Origin: Alternaria dauci
Taxonomy: Eukaryota > Ascomycota > Dothideomycetes > Pleosporales > Pleosporaceae
NCBI RefSeq assembly: GCF_042100115.1
Contig: NC_091274.1
Location: forward strand, 248,001 to 312,000
Direction: 5' to 3'
Length of the DNA: 64,000 bases
Under the pieces are notes generated by a model. It did no database searches. It was not told the origin of the DNA and worked only from the letters and a program-made list of their open reading frames with translations. Numbering within the stretch: position 1 is the first letter of the stretch; each line of letters opens with the position of its first letter. The translations under genes were made by a program, and so were the position numbers. Of the stretch, positions 32,423-44,025 are shown in pieces.

Positions 32423-34628
32423 ATGGCTGTAGCAAGCGAGCAAAATGGTAAGTTTACCGGAGACCATACGATACTCGTATGCTAATGCAAGAGCAAGCAG
32501 GGTTCAATACGGGTTACCAGTATGCCCCAGAGCCTATGGGAAAGGGTCGGAAGCTACGCATCCTCATGGTCGGCGCTGGTATAGCCGGCATTGGCGCAGT
32601 AAAGATATTCAAGGATACGTTTCCCAACTCTGAGATGGAACTTGTCATCTACGAGAAGAACTCTGACGTAACGGGCACGTGGCTGGAGAATCGCTACCCA
32701 GGGTAAGTGAATGCTGAACTTTACGCTTCGCCCTCTCAGATTGCGAATTATCGAGAACCTTTGAACATAGCCTTGGTCTACTACATACTGACTAGAAAAC
32801 GCAGATGTGGATGTGACGTTCCTGCTCATGCCTACACGTACTCTTGGGAAGGCAATCAAAGATGGAGCGGCGCCTATGTAGATGCTCTCGAGTTGTTCGA
32901 TTACTTCAAAGGCCGTGCCTTGGCTTACGGGATAGACGACTTTGTGCATCTTAATCACCGTGTCGATAGTGCAGCATGGGATGATAAGAACGGCAAGTGG
33001 ACCATCAACGTCACGGACCGTCGTACAGGCTCTAGTTTCAAAGACGAAGGAGAAATTTTGATCAACGCAGCCGGATTCTTGAAGTAAGTACTGAACTTCT
33101 GGTACCTTTGAACTAAACCCTCGCTGACTGTTCTCATAGTTCCTGGAAGTGGCCAGAAATCCCAGGACTCCATGATTACAGCGGAAAATTAATGCATTCA
33201 GCATCTTGGGACCCTGATTACGATTTCAAAGAAAAAAAGGTCATAATTGTTGGGTCAGGAAGCTCAGCCATTCAGATCGTGCCACAAATTCAACCAAGTA
33301 AGTCTTCTTCTTCTACAAGGATTAGAACGTGCTAATGGTTGTTTTCTTGTTTCATTAGAGGTGAAACACTTGATCTCCATCAACCGATCAAAAGGATGGA
33401 TTAGTACCGAATGGGGCGGAGAACTTGCCCCCAAAGGACGGGATACATTCTTCTCGGACACGCAAAAGGAGACATGGGCGATGAACAAAAAGGAATTTCT
33501 CGAATATCGTCAGAAGATCGAATCGGCTATCATCAAGATGTCCGAAATCAACTACAAAGGGTCCGAATTACAGAAATGGGCATATGAGAACTTTACAGAA
33601 TTGATGCGAAAGCGGCTCGGCTACAGACAAGATCTGATCGAAAAGTTAGGTATGTTGCGAATGTTCAACCCCAGGAGTTATGGCTTCGTTTCCAGGTATT
33701 GATGATTACCATTTAGTGCCCGAATTTGAAGTTGGCTGCAGACAAGTAGCACCAGTAAGTCAGAGTTCCCTTTGATGTGAATCAATGACAACAAGTCTAA
33801 GAATTTATGATAGGGCCACGGTTATCTAGAGGCACTCGCAGCAGACAACGTCAGCGTAGTCACTACCGCGATCCAAGCAGTCACTAAGACAGGTCTTCTC
33901 ATGGCTGATGGAAGTAACCTGGAAGCTGACACTATCATCTGCGCCACCGGATTCGACACATCTTTCCGACCTGCATTTCCTATCGTGGCTTTTGGTCAGG
34001 ATCTACGCGAACTTTGGAAAGAAGAGCCGACTGCATACTTGTCGATTGCAGCCGCTGGAATTCCGAACTACTTCAGTGAGTCTCTCTTGGGTTGCGGAAA
34101 CATGAGGTCCTTGATCGCTTGGCTTACCTATCAAACCTACACAGTGATGACTGGACCCAATTTCACAATCAGTAATGGCCCCGTCATTGCTTGCATCGAA
34201 GCCAATGTGAGGTACGCCTTTGCTGCTGCCAAGAAGATTCAGTACGAAGGAATCAAATCTTTATCGCCAAAGCCGGGGGCTGTGCATGATTTCCAGCAGT
34301 ACAAGGATTCCTTGATGAAAGACCTTGTTTGGACGGGCAACTGTACATCATGGTAAGTCAAAATCCCCCCGATAGGCAGTACCGAGTACATGTGCTGACG
34401 CGTTCTGGCTGCAGGTACAAAAACGGTAAGAAAGACGGCAAGGTGTGGGGACCATGGCCCGGGTCTACGATCCATTATAAAGAACTGATGGATAACCCAA
34501 GGTGGGAAGACTACGAGATTCGATATCAGAACAAGAACAGGTTCCATTTCCTTGGGAATGGGAAAACGATGAGACAGTGCGAAGGAGGTGATAACTTGGC
34601 GTATTACTTGACGGAACCTGGGGCTTAG
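32423..34628 (+). CDS. Baeyer-Villiger-type flavin monooxygenase
   Basis: Eight exons (32423..32447, 32501..32702, 32805..33083, 33140..33297, 33359..33649, 33696..33754, 33814..34352, 34415..34628) give 588 aa. It should insert oxygen next to a ketone using FAD and NADPH. The FAD-binding Rossmann motif VGAGIAGIG is at 32-40, followed by TGTWLENRYPGCRCDVPAH. The Baeyer-Villiger fingerprint FxGxxxHxxxW appears at 182-192 as YSGKLMHSASW, with Tyr for the first Phe. The NADPH Rossmann motif VGSGSSAIQ is at about 206-214, and ICATGFDTSF is near 350. Length is normal, and all introns are 46-102 nt with canonical donors. It lies downstream of, and in the same direction as, the zinc-finger regulator. 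Substrate unknown; steroid, cyclic ketone or polyketide-derived ketone are all possible. Confidence 0.93.
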
Positions 34629-35154
34629 AAGACCGAGTTTATAAAACGGCATGTTTCTTTCCAAAACACGTTGTTAGGTAGTATTAGATAGCCTATCCTG
34701 GAGAAATCTCTATTCAACAGAATGTTCTACCTCCAAACGAATGCCATGATTTCAAGTTGAATCCTAGCTTGTAGTAGAAGCGATTTAGTTACTTTGAATG
34801 GACCAAGGAAATAGCTGTAGATCTAGACCAGGGGTACATATATGAGAAGGATGATTTCTAGATAACCCAAAGGCAATTCTTTACATCCGTGGGAAAGCAT
34901 TGTCGACATCCCAATTTTGTGGGCCAGAGATGTGATATGCGGAAGATGAATGATGTATCCCTAGGTAATGTCTACAGGGCTAGCTAAGATGCGATGGGAC
35001 GATGGGACCCATACATAGCCATGCTTGGCATCATGTGACAAGAGACGCGTTCGGCGCGACGCGTCTCGAAGTACGTGTTCAGCCGAATCGATCTGCACGC
35101 GTCGGGCCTCCGCCGCGCCGCCTCCTTCCGCTTCTCCCGCACACCTCACGGACT
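34629..35154. other. Convergent 3' spacer
   Basis: About 525 bp between the stops of the monooxygenase (+) and the PTH11-like gene (-). No gene seen; a few overlapping short frames at 35000-35150 are antisense to the PTH11-like C-terminus. Confidence 0.4.
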
Positions 35155-36721
35155 TCATCGCAAGCACGTAACACTCGGCCTGAGATCCGCGAAAGTCCCC
35201 TCCACCACCTCACTCTCCATAACAATACTCGACGTCTTCGTAATCCGCCCAGCGTTTCCCGCGACAACGATCTCCTTCTCAGAGTCCTTGTCACCCCTCC
35301 AGCCCGCCGCCGTCCTCTCCTCACTACCCACACTCGCCGTGTCGTCCTCCATATACATGAATCTCTTATTCATAGCCCGCGAGCCGATGGTCTTGAGCTC
35401 GCATTGATAATGTGAGCCGCCCGCGTAGCCTGCACTACTTTGCTTCCGGCTGCGACTGCGGAGCGAAGACTCGCCGATCAGACGCGGTGCGACGTGTCGG
35501 AAGAAGAGTCGCATTGTTGGCAGGCAGCCTGTGACAATGACGAGGTTGGCTTCGATGAGACTGCAGAGAGGGAGTAATCAGTACGCGTGACGTGATGAAG
35601 ATGGGGTTTCTGGGTTCGGGGCAGACTTACATCCAGATACCTGGCATGACGATCGCCCATGTCTGGTCCATGGTCTGAAGCATCGGGAAGAGCAGAGCGA
35701 GTCGTACTGCGCTTGTTATGCATGTCCTGTGGCGGTTTAGATCGTGCTCTTGGTCCTCACATTCTGACCTTGCTACTCACAGCGATCCAACACCGAAGAT
35801 GCATATCAGCCCGGCTTTCTGGGCCCTAGGCATTTGCAGCTTGACCACCATTGGTATGGGTAAAACCAGCAGCAAGATATCCGTGGCCATGTTCAGCACC
35901 GCCGTCGCCATGTAAAGCGGTGTTCGATCAATACAACTCCCCTCGGTAATTGTAACATCCCAATTCCGTCGGAACGGCGTACAGGCGAAGATGAGCGGAA
36001 AGACAAGCGCGATGTTATACCCAACGACGAGGAACATGCTTGCATATACACATATTCTGAACCAGTTTATGTGCGAGAGGCGCAGGTAGAAGAAGAGGAG
36101 GGAGAGCTTGGCGCTGGCGAGAAAAGGGCAGTAGAGAATGCTTGCTACGCTGATCAACTGTGATGTGCTTTAGTTGAAGTCATTCGATAGGAGTGATGTC
36201 GGGTGCTTACGTTCATGGTAGAGTTGACTCTGTGGCCGGTAAGTTCCCAGATGTGTACGCCGAGAGTGCCTCTGCCATATTGGACTTTGGTGTGGTTAGA
36301 TCAGGCCTGAGAGTAAGTCCAAAGGTCTCAAACATACACAGGATGGGGACTTGAATGGCGATGGAGAAGCACTGTAGACTTGATCGTCAGCGCGGCTCTT
36401 CGAACATTCTGCTCTATGCGATGTGGAATACGACATACCCAAGCTACGAGTAACGCTACTGTTGAACTCTGTCAGATACTGGACCTTATCGAAGAAGGCT
36501 TGAAGGATCCTTCAAGAGGCCTGAACGAGCTTACCATCGTCGGGTGTCAAGCTCTTCGCCAGTCTTGTCTTCGTAAAGATACGTATAACCACGAAGATGG
36601 CAGCAACAATCATTCCCAAAGTGCCCACCCAGAAGTTGGCAGCCTCGCCGGTTCTCTGGGGATTATCCACATCGACAACATATCCGGGCGGAGCCGGAAA
36701 GATGGGCTGGTTCATATCCAT
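35155..36721 (-). CDS. PTH11-like rhodopsin-domain membrane protein
   Basis: Seven exons (36535..36721, 36439..36458, 36338..36371, 36211..36284, 35781..36157, 35631..35726, 35155..35560), including exons of only 20 and 34 nt, give 397 aa in one frame. The protein has seven hydrophobic segments: ANFWVGTLGMIVAAIFVVIR; VALLVAW with CFSIAIQVPILF; SVASILYCPFLASAKLSLLF; CVYASMFLVVGYNIALVFPL; YMATAVLNMATDILLLVLPI; CIFGVGSLTCITSAVRLALL; and IVMPGIWILIEANLVIVTGC. TPDDG after helix 1 and YGRGTLGVHIWEL are marks of the fungal rhodopsin-fold family that includes PTH11-type receptors; no CFEM domain precedes it. The cytosolic tail is Ser/Arg rich. It is likely a plasma-membrane sensor; the ligand is unknown. 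Confidence 0.85.
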
Positions 36722-37660
36722 GGTAAGACGAAAATTCGATACAAGTCCACATTGTTGCAAACGAGGCGTCGATTCCACTAGACTATATTCCAAGTTGGCA
36801 TTGTCATCTCCGGTGCTTGGGTTATGACATTTCACTACCTCATGGGTCTTGTCAACCAACAAGTCTGTTTCATCATTCCACCTCGTCGCTTGTCACATGG
36901 ATTCCGTTCTGGTACTTGTGATATCCAATGGCGACTCAGGTTGTTCTTGTGTGCCGTATCGCTTAATTAGTAAAGTTGCGACGCGCAGCAGCAGATTGGT
37001 CTAGAGTACGGCACGGTTCACCGGAAACCTGTTCCCCCTCACTATGCCGCTCTGTCGCATCGGCACAGTAGCTTGGCATTGCAACAACGGCTCGGATATT
37101 TCCCTTCCTGGCGGGAGGATGGTGTAGAAGGATGCGTACCAAGCAAGCGGTGTTCGTTGAATTGGTCATGTCTTGGCCGCTGCACCCGTCACTCTGGTCA
37201 ACCGAAATTCCGCTGATGATGCCGCTAACCGTCCACGCCTCATTTACCGCACCCTGCGGTCCGCTCCTTCAGGGACGCGAAAGCTCCTCCAATTGACGTT
37301 TTGGACCGAGCCGTGTACGAAGTACCCTCGCACCTATCAGAAAACATGCGTTCGTTTACCCCTGTAAGCCACCATTCTAGCGAACAAATCGCAGACTCAC
37401 CCGATATACCGCCGGCAGCTGCGTTCTTTTCGTGGTCAAGTTCTACGCCACGTAGGATTCACTCCTTCAACCAGTATTCAACATCCTTCCAGAGTCCAGC
37501 TTCATCTAAATATGCATTGATTGCACCTTCCTATTCAAGTAGTGCTGCCAGGTCGTCGGAATTGGTGAACGAGTAGAAAGACGTGACACAGCCTGCATTA
37601 TGATCCCAATCATCCAGGATTCCTTGTGTTATCTCTTTAGCTATTGGACCAACTTCCATC
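36722..37660. other. Intergenic promoter region
   Basis: About 940 bp separating the divergent PTH11-like gene (-) and FAD-linked oxidase (+). Short frames such as 37301..37576 are Ser-rich and motif-free; no gene is called. Confidence 0.4.
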
Positions 37661-39314
37661 ATGGCTCGCTTGATCGTCACTCTGTTGGCGGCAGCAGCTG
37701 TTGTGCCGTTCGTGCAGGCTGACTACTGCGTAAGGCTACTCACTGAGCTCAATCTATTCGAATCGTTAATTAACAGTCACAGTGCACCGCTCTCTCGCTC
37801 ACTTCCCTAAGGAGTCGCCTTCTCTTCCCTGGTCAAGATGCGTACGAGACGCGAGAGGACTCTTACTTCGACGTGAAGCAGCAAGTCATCACACCCAACT
37901 GCATCGTCCAGCCCAAGACAGCCAAGGAAGTCGCACTTGCTGTCAAGACCCTCACAGCCGCCAGTCTGCTGAAGTCGTGCAAGTTTGCGATTCGCAGTGC
38001 CGGACATACTCCCTACGCCGGAGCCTCGAATATCGAGGATGGCGTAACTCTTGACTTGCGTTACCTTAGCACCGTTGAGTACGATGCTAGTAAGACTCTC
38101 GTCAAGGTCGGTCCTGCGGCGACATGGGACGATGTATACAACGTCCTTGAGCCTCTCAACGTAATGACAACTGGCGGGCGTTCATCCACAGTCGGTGTCG
38201 GTGGCCTTACACTGGGCGGCGGTATCTCATACTTCTCGCCAGGACGGGGCTTGGTCTGCGATAACGTGATCGAGTTTGAAGTCGTTCTCGCTGATGGTCG
38301 TATTGTGACTGCGTCCAAGACCTCGTACCCCGACCTCTTTGCCGTCCTCAAAGGCGGTAACAACAACTTTGGCATCGTTACTAGCTTCAAGTTTGGTACT
38401 TTTGACTACAACGGTCTGTGGGGCGGTCTTGTCATCTACCCGGAATCGACCATCCAGGACCACTTCAAGGCTCTTATCAACTTCTCCAACAATATCGACA
38501 AGGAGCCGTTGGGCTCGGCTATCGTCATGCCGGTATATCAAAGCTCCGCTGGCGCCGACTTGATCTTGAATGCGTACGACTACGCTGAGCCGGTACCAAG
38601 GCCCGCGGCCTACGACGAGTTCCTATCGATTCCCGGCAACATTTCCGATTCCACGGGAATCAGGAACATGTCTTCTCTGGCAGCAGAGCTTGCCGGCGCT
38701 ACAACACATAGGTAAGCCAGCCACAGCATTTACTTCCCAGCAGATGCTAACCAGAACTGTAGTGTATACTTTGGCACGCTCACTTTCGCCAACGATCTGC
38801 GTGTCATGACCAAAGCACACGAAATCTACATGGACGTGCTCTCCAACCTGAAAGCCAAGGCCACAGGCGATTGGCAGATCTACGTGCTCTACCAACCCCT
38901 CCCGCCTTCGTACTGGCGGCAAAGCGCTTCCAAAGGCGGTAACGTGTTGGGCCTGGAACGCTTCGGCGAGCAGGTCTTGTGTCGTAAGTCCAATCCTTTG
39001 GTTCAAAAGTGGCAATCAAAAGCTAACAAATATCAGTATACCAGCCATATATCTCTTGGCAAGGTGCGGAGCAAGATGCCCTTTTCCAAGGCGCGGGTGC
39101 GGATCTCGTCAACCGCATTCGCGAGTATGCTGAGAGCATCGGTGCTGATAACCCATATCTCTACCTCAACTATGCGGATAACACGCAAGATCCGCTTACG
39201 AGCTACGGCTCTGAGAGCGTGAAGAAGATGAAGGCGGCAGCGAAGAAGTATGATCCTTTTGGTGTTTTCCAGAAACTTGTGCCGGGTGGTTTCAAGATCT
39301 CGAAAGTGCAGTAA
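37661..39314 (+). CDS. Secreted FAD-linked oxidase (PCMH/BBE type)
   Basis: Four exons (37661..37729, 37777..38711, 38763..38983, 39037..39314) give 500 aa. MARLIVTLLAAAAVVPFVQA is a signal peptide. The PCMH FAD-binding domain spans residues about 60-240: NCIVQPKTAKEVALAVKTL, then FAIRSAGHTPYAGASNIEDG, where the His may carry covalent FAD, and TGGRSSTVGVGGLTLGGGIS. The C-terminus has the berberine-bridge-like segment YLNYADNTQDPLTSYGSES and ends KKYDPFGVFQKLVPGGFKI. Such enzymes oxidise alcohols, sugars or alkaloid-like compounds with O2. The usual second flavin-linking Cys (in GGGCS) is replaced here by Ile (GGGIS), so bicovalent flavinylation is unlikely. It is part of the oxidoreductase-rich stretch that also has the monooxygenase and the dehydrogenase. 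Confidence 0.92.
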
Positions 39315-39722
39315 ATCGTTAGTTTTTCTTAATCAATAGCACAAATCTGTCGAAGCGCTTCGAAACTGAAGTACCAGTCCTTCGCAGTCAGTTGGTCGTT
39401 GCTTCTGTTGCGCGTGAACTAAACGTGCAGTCGAACGGGCGTCGAGGTGTGCTTGTGAAGCTGAAGCAGGCCGCAGGTGTCGGAGCGCCGCAAATGTTCT
39501 TAGCGCCTTGGGCTAGAACAGTCTTCTGCTGTACATCATTCCTTCTGAAGCTAGCACGGAGATTTGGCCTAAAGAAGGTTATAGGACGCGGAACAAAGCC
39601 CATGTTTGGAAATTCATTTTTCACACGGACAAAAGTTACATAAATCATATTAGATTCTCCGAGGCAAGCGAATGACGCGTATTGCATTTCCTGGTCATTC
39701 ATTCGTTCATGGTATAAAACAT
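39315..39722. other. Convergent 3' spacer
   Basis: About 410 bp between the oxidase and dehydrogenase stop codons. An 83-codon frame is present but has no motif; presumed 3' UTRs. Confidence 0.4.
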
Positions 39723-40677
39723 CTAGAAGCTAAACTTCATACCACCGTTCGCGCAAATGACGCTACCAGTGGTCCAGCCCGCCTCAGGCAAGCAAAGCAT
39801 ACCAACAACCCCACCAATCTCCTCACTGTAACCCGGCCGTCCACCAGCATTCTGGCTCGCCTCGTAAATCTTCTCCGGGTCAATGCCCTTGCGTGGTGCA
39901 GCAAGGGGCGTGGTTTCTATGAAAGGCTTGTTCTGAGCGATGAAAGCGTCGTCGTTGCTCCAGTACATGTCGGTCGCGACAGGACCCGGGTTGATGGCGT
40001 TGACGGTGCAGCGTTCTGCCAGCTCGCGGGCCCAAGTTCTTGTCATGCTCTCGAGCGCTGCTTTTGTTCCGCCGTAGATGGACTGGCCCTTGTATCCTAG
40101 CGACGAGCTGACGGAGGAGAGGTTGACGATGCGGCCGGAGCGGTCGTTGGGTAGGTAGGGGATAGCGGCCTGCAGGAGGAGCAGCGGACCCCGTACGTTG
40201 ATGTTGAACTGCCTGGCAAAGTCTTCGCAGTCGACGTTCTCGACGTAGTTGTTGCCTGCGACTCCCGCGTTGTTGATGATAATGTCCAGTTGGAACTTGC
40301 CCGTTTTGGGGTGCTGGAAGTTGTTCTTGGTCACCTCGACAAGGTGCTTGGGCCCGTTCTCGGAGCCCATGCTCGCTTGTACGCTGATGGCCTTGATGCC
40401 ATATTCGGCTGAGAGTTCGGAGGCGAGGTCTGCGGCGGTCTGGGTGGACGAGTCGGATGTGTAGTTTATGACGACGTTGCAGCCTTTGCTGGCGAGGTTG
40501 CGGGCGATCTCGACGCCGATTCCTGGGAGAGTTAGCATGGCATGAGTTATGAAATGTTTCATTATTACCCCTAGATGCTCCGGTCACGATGGCGTTCCTT
40601 CCCTCCAAGACGCGCTGGCCAGAGCCGCTGGCCAGGTTTGTCGAGGCAGTTCGGGTGTGAGCAGGTCTTGAAGCCAT
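39723..40677 (-). CDS. Short-chain dehydrogenase/reductase
   Basis: Exons 40569..40677 and 39723..40522 (46-nt intron, branch CTAAC, acceptor CCCAG) give 302 aa. It is an NAD(P)H-dependent oxidoreductase of the classical SDR family. The cofactor motif TGASRGIG (32-39) is split by the intron. It is followed by NNAGV and the catalytic Ser-Tyr-Lys in NLSSVSSSLGYKGQSIYGGT, with YGGTK as the YxxxK motif, then INPGPVATDM. The C-terminal GWTTGSVICANGGMKFSF is typical of FabG-like and fungal tailoring SDRs. The 20-residue N-terminal extension is Ser/Thr rich and could be a weak organelle signal or just disordered. It converges on the FAD-linked oxidase, suggesting a shared pathway; substrate unknown. 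Confidence 0.92.
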
Positions 40678-41505
40678 GGTGATTGATATGAGGAAGATTA
40701 TCCGTGCTTGTTCAGGTGGCTTGGAGGTATTCTGCACGCGTAGTCTTGCACTTGGTTGGTTGATGGCGGGGTTTTATACATGATGCGGGGTTGTGGAGAC
40801 CGCCAAATAGGGCAAATACTCGGTGGTTCCGCCGCATCATCGTGAAGCCTCTGCTCGGACATTGACCGACTGTCGTGAAAATGCGCTGTTCAGCGCCGAT
40901 GGCACCTGACTCAGCGGTCTGCCATGAAGTCGTTAATCATCGCGGTGATGGCATTGTCGAGAAGTCGATGATCTTCAGGGTCTGAGCTAACCCAGAAGAT
41001 GCCTGTTGAGATGCAGATTCCGCTAGGAGCTATGGCGTGCAAGCTGATTCATGCTGTCATGGACGAGGCGAAGGGGGTGAGTCCACCAGCGCAGAGACTG
41101 CCACACCTTAACACCTGGTCTGGAAAGGATCGAACTCGGGTCAGCTTATCGCAGCGTCTTTGTGCGACGGCATCAGCCGAAAACCCACCGGACGTGGATA
41201 ATGTTGCGCAAGCTCATGGCCGCCAAGACCCCGAGCAGCCCCTCCCCGATGTCGGTTTGGGCGAATATCAGCTTCACGCAGAGCTAGGCTGAGATGGCTG
41301 TAGGCATGGGAGCGCTAAAGAAGAAAGAGATATGCAGTCCACACGACGTCGACTTTGGGAAGCCCTGACGAACGGGCGGACTGTTCTCGCCGTTGCAGAA
41401 TAAGGTTGCAGGCGGTGAGGGCCTCGTCGAATCGGAGCGGGCCACCGTCAACCCCGCGAGGTTGCTGCATACGCCAGCAAAAAACATAAAGCACACCATC
41501 CGCTA
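40678..41505. other. Intergenic, dehydrogenase and MET6-type promoters
   Basis: About 830 bp between two divergent genes. No gene is supported; a tRNA-like TTCGATCC stretch near 41131 does not fold into a full tRNA. Confidence 0.35.
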
Positions 41506-41595
41506 CTGCTCTTCCTCCTACATCCCACCTCTTCCTCCCCTCCTCCCTCTCACCTCTCTCTCATCAAACTCTACCCTTCTTCCCCCCAACCCATC
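41506..41595 (+). promoter_or_regulatory. Pyrimidine-rich tract upstream of methionine synthase
   Basis: An almost unbroken C/T tract (CTCTTCCTCC, CCCCTCCTCC and CTCACCTCTC segments) ends about 30 bp before the ATG at 41627. CT-rich blocks at the transcription start are typical of highly expressed filamentous-fungal genes; together with the strongly C-ending codon use of the gene it indicates high expression. Confidence 0.5.
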
Positions 41596-41626
41596 ACAGT
41601 TGTCCGCATTGGACTATCACATCACA

Positions 41627-44025
41627 ATGGTATACTCATCAGTACTCGGTTTCCCCCGGATGGGCGCGGACCGTGAGCTCAAGAAGGCCAACGAGGCCTA
41701 CTGGGCTGACAAGCTCTCCCGCGATGACCTGATCAAGGAGGGCAAGCGTCTGCGATTGGAGCACTGGAAGATTCAGAAGGATGCCGGTGTCGATGTCATC
41801 CCCAGCAACGACTTCGCCTTCTACGACCACCTCCTCGACCACATCCAGCTCTTCAACGTAAGCACACGTCACTCCAACTGACCTACCCCCACTAACACCA
41901 CCCAGGCTATCCCAGAGCGCTACTCCAAGCACTCGCTGCACAAGCTCGATGAGTACTTTGCCATGGGCCGTGGCCACCAGAAGGACGGTGTCGACGTCCC
42001 CTCTCTCGTAAGCTCCACCAATCCTGAACTGATGAATCAGATCTAACCCCACTACAGGAGATGGTCAAGTGGTTCGACTCAAACTACCACTACGTCAAGC
42101 CCACCCTCCAGGACAACCAGACCTTCAAGCTTGCCGAGAACCCCAAGCCCGTTGCTGAGTTCCTCGAGGCCAAGGAGGCTGGCATCACCACCCGCCCCGT
42201 CCTCGTCGGCCCCGTCTCCTTCCTCGCTCTCGGCAAGGCCGACCGTGGCCAGTCGGTCGACCCCATCTCTCTCCTCGAGAAGCTGCTGCCGGTATACGTT
42301 GAGCTCCTCCAGAAGCTGAAGGAGGCTGGTGCCGAGTACGTCCAGATTGACGAGCCTGTCCTCGTCTACGACCTGCCCCAGAAGGTCAAGGACGCTTTCA
42401 AGCCCGCATACGAGAAGCTTGTCAGCGACAGCTTGCCCAAGCTTGTCCTCGCCACCTACTTCGGTGATGTCGTCCACAACTTCGACGTCTTCCCCAGCCT
42501 GCAGGGTGTTGCTGGCATCCACATCGACCTTGTCAGGAACCCTGAGCAGCTCGAGAGCGTCGTTGGCCAGCTTGGCTCCAACCAGGTCCTCTCCGTTGGT
42601 GTTGTCGATGGCCGCAACATCTGGAAGACCAACTTCAAGAACGCCATCGAGCTTGTTGAGACTGCTGTCCAGAAGCTCGGCAAGGACCGTGTCCTCGTTG
42701 CCACCTCCAGCTCCCTCCTCCACACTCCCCACTCCCTCGACAGCGAGAAGAAGCTGCCCGAGGAGGTCAAGGACTGGTTCTCCTTTGCCGTCCAGAAGGT
42801 TTCCGAGGTTGTCGTCATTGCCAAGGCTGTCAACGACGGCCCAGCTGCTGTCCGCGAGGCCCTCGAGGCCAACGCCAAGTCGATGCAGGCTCGTGCCTCA
42901 TCTGAGCGCACCAACAACAAGGCTGTCAAGGACCGCCAGGCAAGCGTCACTCCCGAGCAGCACGAGCGCAAGTCTGCCTTCCCCGAGCGCTACGCTCAGC
43001 AGAAGAAGCACCTCAGCCTCCCCACCTTCCCTACCACCACCATCGGATCCTTCCCCCAGACCAAGGAGATCCGTATCTCGCGCAACAAGTTCACCAAGGG
43101 CGAGATCACCGCCGAGGAGTACGAGAAGTTCATTGAGAAGGAGATTGAGGAGGTCGTCAAGATCCAGGATGAGCTTGGCCTTGACGTCTACGTCCACGGT
43201 GAGCCCGAGCGTAACGACATGGTGCAGTACTTTGGCGAGCGCCTTGACGGTTATGTCTTCACCACCAAGGGCTGGGTCCAGTCTTACGGATCCCGCTGCG
43301 TCCGTCCCCCGATCATCGTTGGTGACATCTCTCGTCCTGCCCCCATGACCGTCAAGGAGTCTAAGTACGCTGCCTCTGTTGCCAAGAAGCCCATGAAGGG
43401 TATGCTTACTGGACCCATCACCTGCCTCCGATGGTCCTTCCCCCGTGACGATGTCCACCAGTCTGTCCAGGCCCAACAGCTTGCTCTCGCTCTCCGCGAC
43501 GAGGTCATTGACCTCGAGGCTGCCGGCATCTACGTCATCCAGGTCGACGAGCCCGCCCTCCGTGAGGGTCTCCCTCTCCGTGCCGGCACTGAGCGCGAGA
43601 AGTACCTCTCATGGGCCGTCGACTCCTTCAAGCTTGCCTGCGCTGGTGTCCAAGACTCCACTCAGATCCACTCCCACTTCTGCTACTCGGAGTTCCAGGA
43701 CTTCTTCCACGCCATTGCCGCTCTCGATGCCGACGTGCTCTCCATCGAGAACAGTAAGAGCGACGCCAAGCTCCTTAAGGTCTTTGAGGACAAGGCCTAC
43801 CCCCGCCACATTGGCCCCGGTGTCTACGACATCCACTCCCCCCGTGTTCCCTCTGAGCAGGAGATCAAGGACCGCATCTCTGAGATGCTGACCTACCTCA
43901 AGCCCGAGCAGCTCTGGGTCAACCCCGACTGTGGTCTCAAGACCCGTCAGTGGAAGGAGACCAAGGCTGCGCTGGTCAACATGGTCAACGCGGCCAAGTT
44001 CTACCGCGAGAAGTACTCTTCTTAG
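41627..44025 (+). CDS. MET6: Cobalamin-independent methionine synthase (MetE/Met6)
   Basis: Three exons (41627..41857, 41906..42007, 42058..44025), introns 48 and 50 nt, 766 aa, the normal family length. It makes methionine from homocysteine with methyl-tetrahydrofolate (polyglutamate) as donor, in the cytosol. The N-terminal half starts SSVLGFPRMGADRELKKANE. The C-terminal catalytic half starts near TTTIGSFPQTKEIR and has VHGEPERNDMVQYFGE, GDISRPAPMTVKESKYA, MLTGPITCLRWSFPRDD, QVDEPALREGLPLR and SHFCYSEFQD. The zinc ligands are the His/Cys of HFC, a Glu and the Cys of WVNPDCGLKTR. Codon use is strongly biased to C-ending codons, unlike most neighbours, which fits high expression. Confidence 0.97.

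Noticed and set aside
41125..41160. tRNA-like TTCGATCC motif on the minus strand
   Set aside because: The flanking bases do not form a T-stem, and no matching D-arm, anticodon arm or acceptor stem is present at the right spacing.
42079..43476. Long antisense and shifted frames (217, 192 and 339 codons) over methionine synthase
   Set aside because: Low-complexity Leu/Asp/Val- or Ser/Arg-rich translations produced by the strong C-ending codon bias of the real gene.
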